Origin: an uncultured Draconibacterium sp.
Lineage (GTDB): Bacteria; Bacteroidota; Bacteroidia; Bacteroidales; Prolixibacteraceae
NCBI GenBank assembly: GCA_947492175.1
Contig: CANLMQ010000024.1
Span: 24,308 to 88,307, forward strand
Reading direction: 5' to 3'
Length of the DNA: 64,000 nt
This document shows positions 46,287 through 55,806 of this stretch, in pieces. A program made the translations under genes and the position numbers. The first letter of the stretch is position 1, and each line of letters starts with the position of its first letter. Under the pieces are notes generated by a model. That model was not told the DNA's origin. It saw nothing but the letters and a program-made list of their open reading frames with translations, and made no database searches.

Positions 46287-47675
46287 TCAATCCGTAACCG
46301 AAGAAGTTTGAAGAGAAAACTCTTTCTGCGTAACAGGATTTCCCTGTAAATTTCCTTCTGCAGTACGGTTGGTTAGTTTGTTATTTGTATCAATATAATT
46401 TTCAAAATCCTGTATCAGGGCATTAAAAAACAGGTCGGCAACCATTAAATAGCCTTCACGGGTAAAATGCACTTTATCGCTTTGCGCAAGCTTGTTTTTT
46501 TGCCACAATACAATCGAATTTAAGCCTCCCATAACCGAAAACAAATCCCATACCCCGGCATTGTATTGTTTAGCCATTTTAAACATGCTCTCTTTTACCT
46601 TTTCGCCATTTTTATTTACATAACGCCGGTACAGATAACTGTCGTTATTAGTGGTGAAAACAATTAAAGCACCCGGTGCTGCCCTCCTGATCCCAGCAAT
46701 CAGTTCGCCATAATTATTTTCAAACTTACTTTGCGAAAAACGTTTTCCGTAAGCATCGTTTATTCCCAATCCTAGAATTACCAGGTCAGGACTCAATTGA
46801 GCCAATTGTTCCTCAAAAAGCTGACAACCCAAAAAAGCCGGAACATGTGCTCCGTTTACACCAATACTGTGGTACATAATTCCGTTAGGCGCTGTTTCTG
46901 TTGTAATTCCCAATAACGAGAAACGGCCATTCGAGTTATATGCTTTTTCGATGGTAATCTTCAGGCTGTCGACATACTCGTTCAACTCAAAATCGATATA
47001 GTCTTCGGTTTTCGATACATTTACCAACAGGGCTGAATCTATAGAAACAATGTAATTTCTCTCTCTATTTTGATAATATACTCTAAACTTGTTAAAACTG
47101 TAATCCAACTGGTTTTCTTCCTCAAGAAGTATTGTGAGCTCAGCTTTTGGCGACGAGGTTGTTACCGACATCCCTCCCACTCCAAGCGTTCCCGATTTCC
47201 GAGATTCCACATTCCGAAAGCTTTGCCAGCGACCGTTGTAGCGGATATAATACCCATAAGGCGAATTCGTTCTGGAAATCCGGTACGGAAACATGTAGCC
47301 CCATCCGGCATTCATTTCGCCGTTTAGTTGCTGCAGCCTGGCCCGCATCTGGCCGCTGTACGAACCTGCCTGAATATGTGAACCACCAATATGTACAATG
47401 TTTATCCGTCCTTTGCCGCTTGTTACCAATCTTTCAAGTTCTTTGTAAAACCCATCGGCGTATTTCCGGCTGCCCGGGTAATGCATTTCATTTAAATCGG
47501 TACGAATAAAATTGTATTGATTTACGTGATACAACCACGAATTATCCTGTGCCGAAACACCCCGGCCAAGAATAATAAAGAGTACAAAAAACAGGAACAG
47601 AAGTCTGAACAAATGATGTTCGCTGCACTTTGTCGGGGCATACTTTACACTCTGAACTCTGAACTCTGAACTCAT
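46287..47675 (-). CDS. SGNH/GDSL hydrolase-like protein, MBOAT partner 1
   Basis: 462 residues. The signal sequence hydrophobic core (FRLLFLFFVLFIILGRGVSAQ) comes only after an odd stretch MSSEFRVQSVKYAPTK encoded by a heptamer repeat. SGNH blocks: HIGGSHIQAG (about 95, GGS instead of GDS, one base change), LVILGLGINDAYG (block III GxND) and the DKVHF Asp-His pair near the C-terminus (about 418). Serine, Asn and the Asp-His pair remain, so acyl transfer is plausible. It starts within the stop of the upstream SGNH gene (ATGA overlap) and is 16 bases from the MBOAT gene. Confidence 0.85.
   Translation of the reverse strand: MSSEFRVQSVKYAPTKCSEHHLFRLLFLFFVLFIILGRGVSAQDNSWLYHVNQYNFIRTDLNEMHYPGSRKYADGFYKELERLVTSGKGRINIVHIGGSHIQAGSYSGQMRARLQQLNGEMNAGWGYMFPYRISRTNSPYGYYIRYNGRWQSFRNVESRKSGTLGVGGMSVTTSSPKAELTILLEEENQLDYSFNKFRVYYQNRERNYIVSIDSALLVNVSKTEDYIDFELNEYVDSLKITIEKAYNSNGRFSLLGITTETAPNGIMYHSIGVNGAHVPAFLGCQLFEEQLAQLSPDLVILGLGINDAYGKRFSQSKFENNYGELIAGIRRAAPGALIVFTTNNDSYLYRRYVNKNGEKVKESMFKMAKQYNAGVWDLFSVMGGLNSIVLWQKNKLAQSDKVHFTREGYLMVADLFFNALIQDFENYIDTNNKLTNRTAEGNLQGNPVTQKEFSLQTSSVTD
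47649..47673. repeat. Heptamer repeat ACTCTGA x3 at an SGNH gene start
   Basis: Three perfect ACTCTGA units plus ACTC, covering the first codons of the downstream SGNH gene and the start/stop overlap. It encodes the non-signal-like SSEFRVQS. Confidence 0.8.
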
Positions 47676-49144
47676 AGCACCTCCTCCAAATAATTATTGT
47701 ATTCCAAAATCAAGGCATTGTAGAACATGTTGGCAATTACACGCGCTCCCCGTGCCGAAAAATGTACATAATCGGGACGGGCCAGTTCGGGCTGTGCATT
47801 TACCCACGAAGGCATACTGTTGTACCCGCCCATGGCTTCGTACATATCCCAATATCCGCAATCATTAGCTAGAGAAACCTTTTTCATTTCCGCCACAACT
47901 TTAGGTAAATGATCGTAGGTAACATACTTATCTTTCACTTTTGTAGACATGTCGCTGGGCCCGATCACTATAATAGCCGCCTCGGGACACAATAGTTTTA
48001 TCCGCCTGAGTTGACTTGCAAAATAACGGCCATAACGCTCAATCGCTTTATCGTTGGTAATATACGGCATTACGTTACCCCCAAACTGAAGAATAAAAAG
48101 CGATGGTTTCAAATCATTATACATTTCTAAACTGTGCTGAAAACCGGCCCGTGTAAAGATAGTTCCTGAACTTCCGCGCAGGGCAATATTGTCAACAATT
48201 ACTCCTTTTCGCGACGCCAGTTCAATACCATAAATATCCGGACTGTCGTACCCCTGAAAACTCAATTTAACATGATCTGTGGAGTCAGACAATTCGCATT
48301 CAACTACACCATAATCCAGATTCGGTTGCAGTGTGTCGCTTAAAATTGTATCGCCGCGTGCAATTAGCTGCATAGCAACCGGGCGTTTGGCATGACCATA
48401 AAACAAGCGCATGTACTCATACTCCTGAGTTCTCCGGTACGAAATATTCGATTTTTCAACATTCATTTCGGCCTCGTACCACAAGGTGTCGTTAAATGGC
48501 AAAGTGTCGCTGACTAAAGGAGCATACCGCGAGAAAGCTCCCATTACGCCGTAATTACTGTGCTCAACGGTAGAATCTACCTTACCGTAAATCGGGTAAC
48601 GTTTCCAGTCGCCGGTATTCTTCTGAACAGCACTAAATACATAATCGTAAGGCTGAAGTGCCGGACGCAATCCCACACCTGTACCTCCAAAACGAACCTG
48701 CAATTTATTACGCACAAACGAAGTTATACGATCACCTTCAATCTGGCTGTCGCCATAATGCATTATCCTTATCGACGAATCATTTTTTAAATGGTAAAAA
48801 AATCTTTCCAGGTTCTGGCGGCCGGTATCACTCATTTCAATATGATAAACTGTTTGTACCAGTGTATCGTAATTGGCGCGGTGAATAACTTCAATTACAG
48901 TATCGCCGGCAATGGTATCCAACTCAATATCTACCAGCGAATCGATTTCAAACTGATGACTTAAAATCTCCGAGACATCGGCATATTCCACCTTGTCAGT
49001 CAGTAACATTTCGCTAAACGTAGGCATATGAAATGTAAATTCACCAATGTTTACTCCATCGTCGGGCGTAATCAGCATGGAAGCCGACAACAGCCCAAAT
49101 ACGCCGAGAATATAAAGCAAAGTTTTAATTGGTTTCATTTCCAT
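47672..49144 (-). CDS. SGNH/GDSL hydrolase-like protein, MBOAT partner 2
   Basis: 490 residues. An N-terminal membrane anchor or signal (TLLYILGVFGLLSASMLI) precedes a long periplasmic part. SGNH block I is canonical: IMHYGDSQIEGDRITSF at about 130. Block III is LQFGGNVMPYI, keeping Gly and Asn, and the catalytic Asp-His pair is in PDYVHFSARGARV near the end. In alginate- and peptidoglycan-acetylation systems such proteins transfer the acyl group delivered by MBOAT. A duplicated SGNH pair next to an MBOAT fits acyl transfer to an envelope polysaccharide. Confidence 0.86.
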   Translation of the reverse strand: MEMKPIKTLLYILGVFGLLSASMLITPDDGVNIGEFTFHMPTFSEMLLTDKVEYADVSEILSHQFEIDSLVDIELDTIAGDTVIEVIHRANYDTLVQTVYHIEMSDTGRQNLERFFYHLKNDSSIRIMHYGDSQIEGDRITSFVRNKLQVRFGGTGVGLRPALQPYDYVFSAVQKNTGDWKRYPIYGKVDSTVEHSNYGVMGAFSRYAPLVSDTLPFNDTLWYEAEMNVEKSNISYRRTQEYEYMRLFYGHAKRPVAMQLIARGDTILSDTLQPNLDYGVVECELSDSTDHVKLSFQGYDSPDIYGIELASRKGVIVDNIALRGSSGTIFTRAGFQHSLEMYNDLKPSLFILQFGGNVMPYITNDKAIERYGRYFASQLRRIKLLCPEAAIIVIGPSDMSTKVKDKYVTYDHLPKVVAEMKKVSLANDCGYWDMYEAMGGYNSMPSWVNAQPELARPDYVHFSARGARVIANMFYNALILEYNNYLEEVL

Positions 49145-49151
49145 AACAATG

Positions 49152-50696
49152 TTACTGTGTCAAATAAATTATCAGTTTCTGTCCTATCTGAATTTTCCGG
49201 GCATCCGTAATTCCGTTCCACTCCAAAATTGCTTCGGGCGTAACGCCAGTGTATTTTTTTGCAATTACATAAGGCGATTCTCCGCTTTTTACAACATGCT
49301 CTACTTTTTGGGAAGACTCAGGAACCTGATACACCGGTATTGGCGATGAACCTGTAAGCTGTGCTACTATATTTTTGGAAGGAGCCGGCTTTTCTGTCTT
49401 TTTCTGTAATCCCAGGTAATAATCGGCATCTTCATTGTCAACAAAAATATCGAGCGACTTTCCGGCCTGAATACGCCGTTCGTTGTAAATGTTGTTCCAG
49501 TATTTTAAATCGGCCACCCGCACATTGTACTCTTCGGCAATAAAACCAAGCACGTCGCCCGATTTTATGGTATATTTTATTTTTGTTTTTCCCTCTATTT
49601 CCAGATCCTTTACTTTTTCGCCCACATACTGGCGATTGGGAGCAGGCGGGTACTCAATTTTTTGCGCCACCACCTGAAACAAAGTTGAATCGCAGGTACT
49701 GTAAATTGAATCGGCTAAAAGTGTAAACTCATCACGTTTTTCTGCAGGTATGCGCAAGGTCATCGATTTTTCGTCTCCCGGAACAATCGAATACGGGTAC
49801 TGCGGATTTAAGAATTGAAGCTGTGTTTCCGGAATATTTAATACCCCGGCAACCTGACGGAAATGGATTTGTTTATTCACTTCTACCAAATCGGGTAAAA
49901 CAGGCACCGAATCCGGGTTAAAAGTATTTACCCGAAGAAAAACAGCCATTGCCTGAAAAGCAGCTATTGTTTCGGATACCTCCGGCATGTATTGAAGCAC
50001 TTCATTTACCGTCGGATTTTCACCGCAACGCCTCATCACGTTTATAAGTTTTGTATTCCCGGCCAGATAGGCCAAAACAGCCAGTTCTGTGGATTTAAAA
50101 AGTGTACTATTTTTTTGCAGCTGAAGAACCAAAGCTTTGGTTGCCATTTCAGGATTTAAGCGCTCATCCACCAGGCGATTCACCTGCAAGCCATTTAATA
50201 TGCCCTGAAAATGGGTAAGCTGCCAGATTCCGGCTCTGCTGTTTTTTCCAACTGCCCGCGTATTCATTGCAGAAAGTACCGGTGCCAGGTATTTTAAATT
50301 TTCGGGTAATCCCGCAGCATTTAATTCTCGCTCAAGCAGCACTCCATAATATGAAAATCCTTTTACAAGGTTTTGCTTATCGGTATAAGGCAATTCGTTT
50401 AAATAACGAAACCAGGTTGTGCTTTTCCCCCGGAATTCTGAGAATAAAGTATTTCCCTGAATTTCTTTTTCAAAATCAACTTTATCGTTAAACGAAAATG
50501 TTCCTCTATATTCAGCAGAATCAATCCGTGATTCCGGATAGGTTAAAGCAGCCAGGTTGCTTTTAAACTCACGGTCAAAATTGCCCGGAATTGTATCAGC
50601 ATTCGCTTTCACCACATAAGGGAACAGGTTGAGCAATAGCACAATGCAAATGACTATTCCGGAGTGATTATGTAATTTAACGAACTTCAAAGACAT
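49152..50696 (-). CDS. MltD-like LysM protein, probably inactive lytic transglycosylase
   Basis: 514 residues. N-terminal signal anchor (IVICIVLLLNLFPYVVKANA), a transglycosylase-like domain (about 85-250) and two LysM peptidoglycan-binding domains (about 355-400, IKSGDVLGFIAEEYNV, and 465-513, VKSGESPYVIAKKYTG). In MltD relatives the catalytic Glu is in a LxVESxxNP-type motif before the GLWQF segment. Here that site reads YLAPVLSAMNTRAVG, with Leu at the Glu position, then AGIWQL. It is therefore likely a binding or scaffold protein. It heads the SGNH-SGNH-MBOAT operon and lies seven bases before the next gene. Confidence 0.85.
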   Translation of the reverse strand: MSLKFVKLHNHSGIVICIVLLLNLFPYVVKANADTIPGNFDREFKSNLAALTYPESRIDSAEYRGTFSFNDKVDFEKEIQGNTLFSEFRGKSTTWFRYLNELPYTDKQNLVKGFSYYGVLLERELNAAGLPENLKYLAPVLSAMNTRAVGKNSRAGIWQLTHFQGILNGLQVNRLVDERLNPEMATKALVLQLQKNSTLFKSTELAVLAYLAGNTKLINVMRRCGENPTVNEVLQYMPEVSETIAAFQAMAVFLRVNTFNPDSVPVLPDLVEVNKQIHFRQVAGVLNIPETQLQFLNPQYPYSIVPGDEKSMTLRIPAEKRDEFTLLADSIYSTCDSTLFQVVAQKIEYPPAPNRQYVGEKVKDLEIEGKTKIKYTIKSGDVLGFIAEEYNVRVADLKYWNNIYNERRIQAGKSLDIFVDNEDADYYLGLQKKTEKPAPSKNIVAQLTGSSPIPVYQVPESSQKVEHVVKSGESPYVIAKKYTGVTPEAILEWNGITDARKIQIGQKLIIYLTQ

Positions 50697-50908
50697 TCAA
50701 TTTCTTATGAAAGGTGCAAAAATATTAAATCCGATCAAAAAGGACTCAAATCCATCCATTTATTATCAAAATTAACCGGCCTGCATTCGACATTACAGAT
50801 CATTAAATTTTCAGGCATCAGACTGTCAGAAATTTGTAGTACCTTATTATCCCAATAGTAAACCTTTAATACTGCTCAAAGGTTATTGGTATAAAATCGG
50901 ACCTTACC

Positions 50909-52333
50909 ATGAGAATACTTTTAACAGGCGTTACAGGCTATGTAGGGAAACGAATACTTCCGGTTCTTGTTGAACGCGGACATGAGATTATTTGTTGTGT
51001 GCGCGAAAAAAGCCGCTTAACTATTCATAAAAATCTGCTGGAAAAAACACAAATTATTGAGGTTGATTTTTTAGATGGCGTTAGTCCGAACCTGATTCCT
51101 GCCAATATAGATATAGCTTATTACCTCATCCATTCCATGACTACCTCGCAGGATAAGTTTGACCAGCTGGAATCAAAAGCCGCTGAGAATTTTAAAAAAT
51201 ACATGGAATCGACATCGGTTAAACAGGTTATTTATCTTAGTGGTATTTCAAACGAAAACAAACTTTCGCGCCACCTGAGTTCGCGCCGGAAAGTGGAGGA
51301 TATTTTAAAAAGCGACTTTTATACACTCAGTGTTTTGCGTGCAGGTATTATTGTTGGTTCGGGTAGTGCCTCGTTTGAGATGATCAGGGATATTGTGGAA
51401 AAACTTCCGGTAATGATTACCCCTAAATGGATTCTTACAAAATCCCAGCCCATTGCCATTCGCGATGTGATCCGTTTTTTGGTGGGTGTAATCAACCGAC
51501 CCGAATGTTTTAACCGTACCTTCGACATTGGCGGCCCCGAAATACTTACCTATAAAGACATGATGCTAAAATATGCGAAGGCCCGTAAACTCAAACGTAA
51601 AATTTATACCACGGCATTAATCTCTCCGCGTATCTCATCCTACTGGCTGTTCTTTATTACTTCTGTTTCGTACAAACTGGCAGTAAGCCTGGCCGACAGT
51701 ATGAAAAATGAAGTGATTTGCGAAAACACCAACTTACAGGAAATTTTAAATATTCAACCCATAAGCTACGATACTGCACTAAAATATGCCTTCATAAAAA
51801 TAAAACAAAACCTGGTATTAAGCAGTTGGAAAGATTCGATGATCAGCAGTAATCTGGGCCTTTCGCTTTCCGATTTTATTGAGGTGCCCGATTTTGGCTG
51901 TTACAAAGATAAAAAGCAACTACCCGTTACCGACGAAAAGCGGGTAATTCATAATATATGGAGCATTGGCGGTACCAAAGGATATTATTACGCCAACTGG
52001 CTATGGAAAACCAGGGGTTTTTTCGATTTGCTTTTTGGGGGTGTTGGCCTGCAGCGTGGACGTACATTACCCGGCGATATTAATCCGGGCGATGCTCTCG
52101 ATTTTTGGCGTGTTTTATATGCCAGCCGCGAAAAAAAGCGTCTTTTGCTTTTTGCCGAAATGAAACTTCCGGGAGAAGCCTGGCTTGAATTTAAAATTGA
52201 CGAAAACAATATCCTGCACCAAACGGCAACCTTCCGCCCAAAAGGAATATGGGGCCGTTTATACTGGATTGCCACCTCCCCGTTTCATTATTTTATATTT
52301 AACGGAATGATTCGGAACATAGCCAATACCTAG
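50909..52333 (+). CDS. SDR-type NAD(P)-binding protein with DUF2867-like C-terminus
   Basis: 474 residues. Residues 1-290 are an atypical short-chain dehydrogenase/epimerase domain starting RILLTGVTGYVGKRILPVL with the TGxxGxxG dinucleotide motif. YYLIHSM and SVLRAGIIVGSGSASFEM mark the usual core. Residues from about 330 form the DUF2867-type domain (DFWRVLYASREKKRLLLFAE, TATFRPKGIWGRLYWIATSP). This fusion is widespread but unassigned; some relatives are described as NADH-binding or ubiquinone-biosynthesis-related, which I cannot confirm here. It stands alone, divergent from the LysM operon. Confidence 0.85.
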   Translation: MRILLTGVTGYVGKRILPVLVERGHEIICCVREKSRLTIHKNLLEKTQIIEVDFLDGVSPNLIPANIDIAYYLIHSMTTSQDKFDQLESKAAENFKKYMESTSVKQVIYLSGISNENKLSRHLSSRRKVEDILKSDFYTLSVLRAGIIVGSGSASFEMIRDIVEKLPVMITPKWILTKSQPIAIRDVIRFLVGVINRPECFNRTFDIGGPEILTYKDMMLKYAKARKLKRKIYTTALISPRISSYWLFFITSVSYKLAVSLADSMKNEVICENTNLQEILNIQPISYDTALKYAFIKIKQNLVLSSWKDSMISSNLGLSLSDFIEVPDFGCYKDKKQLPVTDEKRVIHNIWSIGGTKGYYYANWLWKTRGFFDLLFGGVGLQRGRTLPGDINPGDALDFWRVLYASREKKRLLLFAEMKLPGEAWLEFKIDENNILHQTATFRPKGIWGRLYWIATSPFHYFIFNGMIRNIANT

Positions 52334-52497
52334 CGTCAAGTCAAGCGTGCTCTTTCATGCCAAGTCTTGTTTCTTTTTGTTTTTTCTCATTATAAAAAGA
52401 CTCACGTAGCTACTGTTATGCTTGCTTTTTCTACTATCGAAAAATTTAAAAACCAACGGCGACTTACACGTAATTTCACACATGACTTGACACTAGC
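52330..52497. repeat. Possible miniature inverted-repeat element
   Basis: The ends are CTAGCGTCAAGTCA (52330-52343) and the inverse TGACTTGACACTAG (52484-52497), 14 bases with one mismatch, enclosing about 140 AT-rich bases with no gene. It fills almost the whole convergent gap between the SDR and S9 peptidase genes. A mobile element or a bidirectional termination structure are both possible. Confidence 0.45.
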
Positions 52498-52511
52498 CCC
52501 GAAACATTAGG

Positions 52512-54632
52512 CTATAAATTCTCGATAAAATACTCGCTTACCTTTGTCATTAAATGAATACGGTCTTTGCCGCGTACATTGTGCTCATGAATCGGATATG
52601 CAAAAAAGTCGACCTGCTTGTTTTGTTTTACACACTCACGCAAAAACTTCATGCTGTGTTGCATTACAACGGTGGCATCCTGCACACCATGAATCAGCAT
52701 TAATTTACCATCGAGATTTTCCACATATTTAGTCATGTCTGAATTAGCGTATCCTTCCGGATTTTCCTCCGGCATATCCATGTAGCGCTCGCCATACATT
52801 ATTTCGTACATGTTCCAGTCTACAACCGGGCCACCGGCAACACCCACCTTAAAAACGTCAGGATGTTTCAGTTTCAGATTCAATGTCATAAAACCACCGA
52901 AGCTCCAGCCATGTACACCAATCCGGTCTGCATCAACATAGGGCAACGATTTCAGATAATTTATACCCTGCATCTGGTCTTCGGTTTCCAGAACTCCCAG
53001 GTTACGATGAATAGCTGTTTCGAAATCGCGGCCACGGTTCAGAGTTCCGCGGTTATCGAGCGTAAAAGCGATATAGCCCTGCGATGCCATATAATACTGC
53101 CACCAGCGAGCCGAATTGTGCCAGCCTTTATTTACCAGTTGCGAATGAGGCCCGCCGTACACATAAACCACCACCGGATATTTTTTAGAAGGATCGAAAT
53201 TTACAGGCTTTATCATGCGCGCGTACAATTCGTTTTTTCCATCGGCAGTTTTTATAGTTACCAATGTGTTTTCGCCCAGCTGATAATCTTCTAACGGATT
53301 CTTTGCTTCAAAAATATTCCGGATAAATTTTCCTTTAGTAGAGAGAATATCGTATTTCCCGGATACTTCTTTTGCGTTCCAGCGGTCGGCAATGTAAGTC
53401 CCCTCCAGACTTAAAGTTCCGCTATGTATTCCAACTTCACTACTCAGTTTTTCAGGTTCACCCGACTTCACATTCACTTTATAAATGTGTTTTTCGAGCG
53501 GGCTTTCCAGTGTAGCTTCCACAAACATGTTTTTCTCATCCTTATCGAAACCTAAAATTTGAAGTACCTCCCACTCTCCTTCTGTAATTTGCTGAAGCAA
53601 CTCTCCGTTGGTGTTGTATTTATATACATGAAACCAACCGTCTTTGCGACTGAGGTAGTAAAATTCATCCGGATTTACTTTCGAAAATTGTACCGGATAC
53701 AACGGTTCCACATATCGCTCCGACTTCTCTTCAAAAAGTGTTTTTATTTTTTCGCCCGATGAAACAGCATAACAATTCAGCTGCATGTGGTTTTGTTCTC
53801 GGTTGAGTTCGGCCATGTAAATCGATTTCTCATCCGGCGACCAGGCTATGTTTGTTAAAAAATGATCGAGCGGCTCACCGGTTTTCAGAAAGGTTGTATT
53901 TCCGGTTTCAATGTTGTAAACACCCAAGGTTACATGATGGCTTTTCATTCCCGCCATTGGGTATTTTACAGGTTGCTCCTCTGCCTGAGGTGCCATAAAA
54001 TCAACCAGCGGATAATCTTTTACCATCGATTCATCTTTACGATAGAAAGCCACGTAATTTCCCTGGGGCGAATTAAAAATACCTCCCGAAATACCAAATT
54101 CGTTGCGGTGTACCGATTGCCCGTTTACAATTCCGTTTCCACCATCGCTGGTAATTTGTTTTACTTCACCATCCGGGAAAGCCGCAAACAAATTGTTGTT
54201 TGTTGTAAAGCTTACAAACTTTCCGTCCTTGCTAAAAGTAGTATTGGCAGCGTTATCAGGTAACAGTACCTCATAGATTTTCTTTTTCGTATTAACATTA
54301 ACAACCACATAACGTTTTCCTGCTTTAAAAAGCAACTCCCCGTTATTCAGCCAGCTATAATTCGGAAATCGTTTTAATTCAGTTCCTGAAATAGTATTTA
54401 ATTCTTCCAGCGCAAGCAGGGTTGAGCATTCGCACTTTTTAACCGATTCTGCCACCAGCGCATTGTCCTTAATTTGGGTAAAAACATCATCGTTTTTCCA
54501 CGAAAATCCTCTTAATGTTTCGGGATACAAATAGGTATAACGCCCGTAAACGGCATCGTCAATACTCATTTGTTTAGGTTGGGCGAATACGATCTGGCTA
54601 AGCAGAACAAAAAGAACAATTAATTGCTTCAC
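52512..54632 (-). CDS. S9 family (dipeptidyl peptidase IV-like) serine peptidase
   Basis: 706 residues. Signal peptide to about 17 (VLLSQIVFAQ), an N-terminal beta-propeller typical of DPP IV (about 40-460) and a C-terminal alpha/beta hydrolase with the nucleophile elbow GWSFGG (about 565). The acid loop is HGVQDATV and the catalytic His is in YPIHEHN (about 680). It cuts dipeptides from peptides with Pro or Ala at position two, probably in the periplasm, as part of peptide use. The start codon is GTG; no nearer ATG gives a full signal peptide. It is not in an operon with its neighbours. Confidence 0.93.
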   Translation of the reverse strand: MKQLIVLFVLLSQIVFAQPKQMSIDDAVYGRYTYLYPETLRGFSWKNDDVFTQIKDNALVAESVKKCECSTLLALEELNTISGTELKRFPNYSWLNNGELLFKAGKRYVVVNVNTKKKIYEVLLPDNAANTTFSKDGKFVSFTTNNNLFAAFPDGEVKQITSDGGNGIVNGQSVHRNEFGISGGIFNSPQGNYVAFYRKDESMVKDYPLVDFMAPQAEEQPVKYPMAGMKSHHVTLGVYNIETGNTTFLKTGEPLDHFLTNIAWSPDEKSIYMAELNREQNHMQLNCYAVSSGEKIKTLFEEKSERYVEPLYPVQFSKVNPDEFYYLSRKDGWFHVYKYNTNGELLQQITEGEWEVLQILGFDKDEKNMFVEATLESPLEKHIYKVNVKSGEPEKLSSEVGIHSGTLSLEGTYIADRWNAKEVSGKYDILSTKGKFIRNIFEAKNPLEDYQLGENTLVTIKTADGKNELYARMIKPVNFDPSKKYPVVVYVYGGPHSQLVNKGWHNSARWWQYYMASQGYIAFTLDNRGTLNRGRDFETAIHRNLGVLETEDQMQGINYLKSLPYVDADRIGVHGWSFGGFMTLNLKLKHPDVFKVGVAGGPVVDWNMYEIMYGERYMDMPEENPEGYANSDMTKYVENLDGKLMLIHGVQDATVVMQHSMKFLRECVKQNKQVDFFAYPIHEHNVRGKDRIHLMTKVSEYFIENL

Positions 54633-54750
54633 GGTACTAAATTTTCAAAATTAAGCGGCGAAAATAAGATTTGGCAACTTATAAAAAAAGAAGTTTCGTC
54701 ACTTTCATGTTTTGAAGCAGGTTTGAATGAGCCGGAATTTGAGTAAGCTA

Positions 54751-55647
54751 TTAATTCATCAATCTAAATTCGATTGGAGAGTATCCGGTATTTTTCTTAA
54801 ACATCCGAGTAAAATGTTGCGGATATTTAAATCCTAATTCATAAGCAATATCGCTGATGGATTTACTTGAATCATATATTTTTTCCTTTGCCACATCAAT
54901 CAGTTTTAATTGAATATGCTCCAGAGCTGACTTGCCTGTTTCTTTTTTTAACAAATCTCCTAAATAGTTGGGCGACAAAAACAGTTTATCAGCACAATAA
55001 CCAACAGATGGAGGTCCTAACTCAATAGGATTTTCAGAAAAAAAGTAATCATCCAGTACTTTTTCAAAGCGAGCCAGCACATCCTTGTTAACGTGACTGC
55101 GTGTATTGAACTGCCGCTCATAAAAACGTTTGCAGTAATTTAGGAAAAGTTCCAAATACGATACGATCAGGGTTTTACTATGCGCATCAACAGGATGTTC
55201 CAACTCGTAGCTAATCTTTTCAAAACAGTCGTTTACAATTGTCCTTTCCCTTGTTGAAAGATGCAATGCCTCGTTAACTTCGTACGAAAAAAAAGTATAC
55301 TCTTTTATCTTCTTGCCCAACGATGTGCCATGAATCAAATCAGGATGAAACAGTATGGCTTGTCCATGTCCTTTACGTTTTTCACCATTATCCTCTACAC
55401 CATATACCTGTCCGGGTGCAATAAACAAAAGGGTGCCCTCTTCGTAATCATAGGTATTGCAACCATAAATCATATTTCCACACTTTGCTTGTTTTAAGAA
55501 TATGGCATAAATTCCCATTTGCTTTCTGAAAAAATAGAATGGCTCCATTTTCGAAAAATCAACAACACTTACCAGGGGATGTAACGTTTCCTGACCTACA
55601 AAATTATTGTATTCTGTTACTGTATTTATTCTTGATATTTCACTCAT
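54751..55647 (-). CDS. AraC family transcriptional regulator
   Basis: 298 residues. The N-terminal sensor is a cupin-like half (about 30-140, YEEGTLLFIAPGQVYGVED). The C-terminal double helix-turn-helix (about 200-298) has KSISDIAYELGFKYPQHFTR and MFKKNTGYSPIEFR, the canonical AraC signature. It is divergent from a flavodoxin / alcohol dehydrogenase / acetyltransferase / cupin gene run and very likely activates it. A comparable arrangement (AraC regulator with an iron-type aldehyde reductase) responds to reactive aldehydes in E. coli (YqhC/YqhD); the analogy is inference. Confidence 0.9.
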   Translation of the reverse strand: MSEISRINTVTEYNNFVGQETLHPLVSVVDFSKMEPFYFFRKQMGIYAIFLKQAKCGNMIYGCNTYDYEEGTLLFIAPGQVYGVEDNGEKRKGHGQAILFHPDLIHGTSLGKKIKEYTFFSYEVNEALHLSTRERTIVNDCFEKISYELEHPVDAHSKTLIVSYLELFLNYCKRFYERQFNTRSHVNKDVLARFEKVLDDYFFSENPIELGPPSVGYCADKLFLSPNYLGDLLKKETGKSALEHIQLKLIDVAKEKIYDSSKSISDIAYELGFKYPQHFTRMFKKNTGYSPIEFRLMN

Positions 55648-55806
55648 CGCACCGTTTTGTTTGATTTCTTATACAAAAGTAAACATCTCATATCTAAAAA
55701 TATAACCTTCTGTTTAGATTCCGTAATAATGGTAAGCGACTCTGTAATTGGGGTAATTCAAACCGTATTTTTTCAGCGAGCTTTGCATTGTAATTAATTC
55801 GACAAA

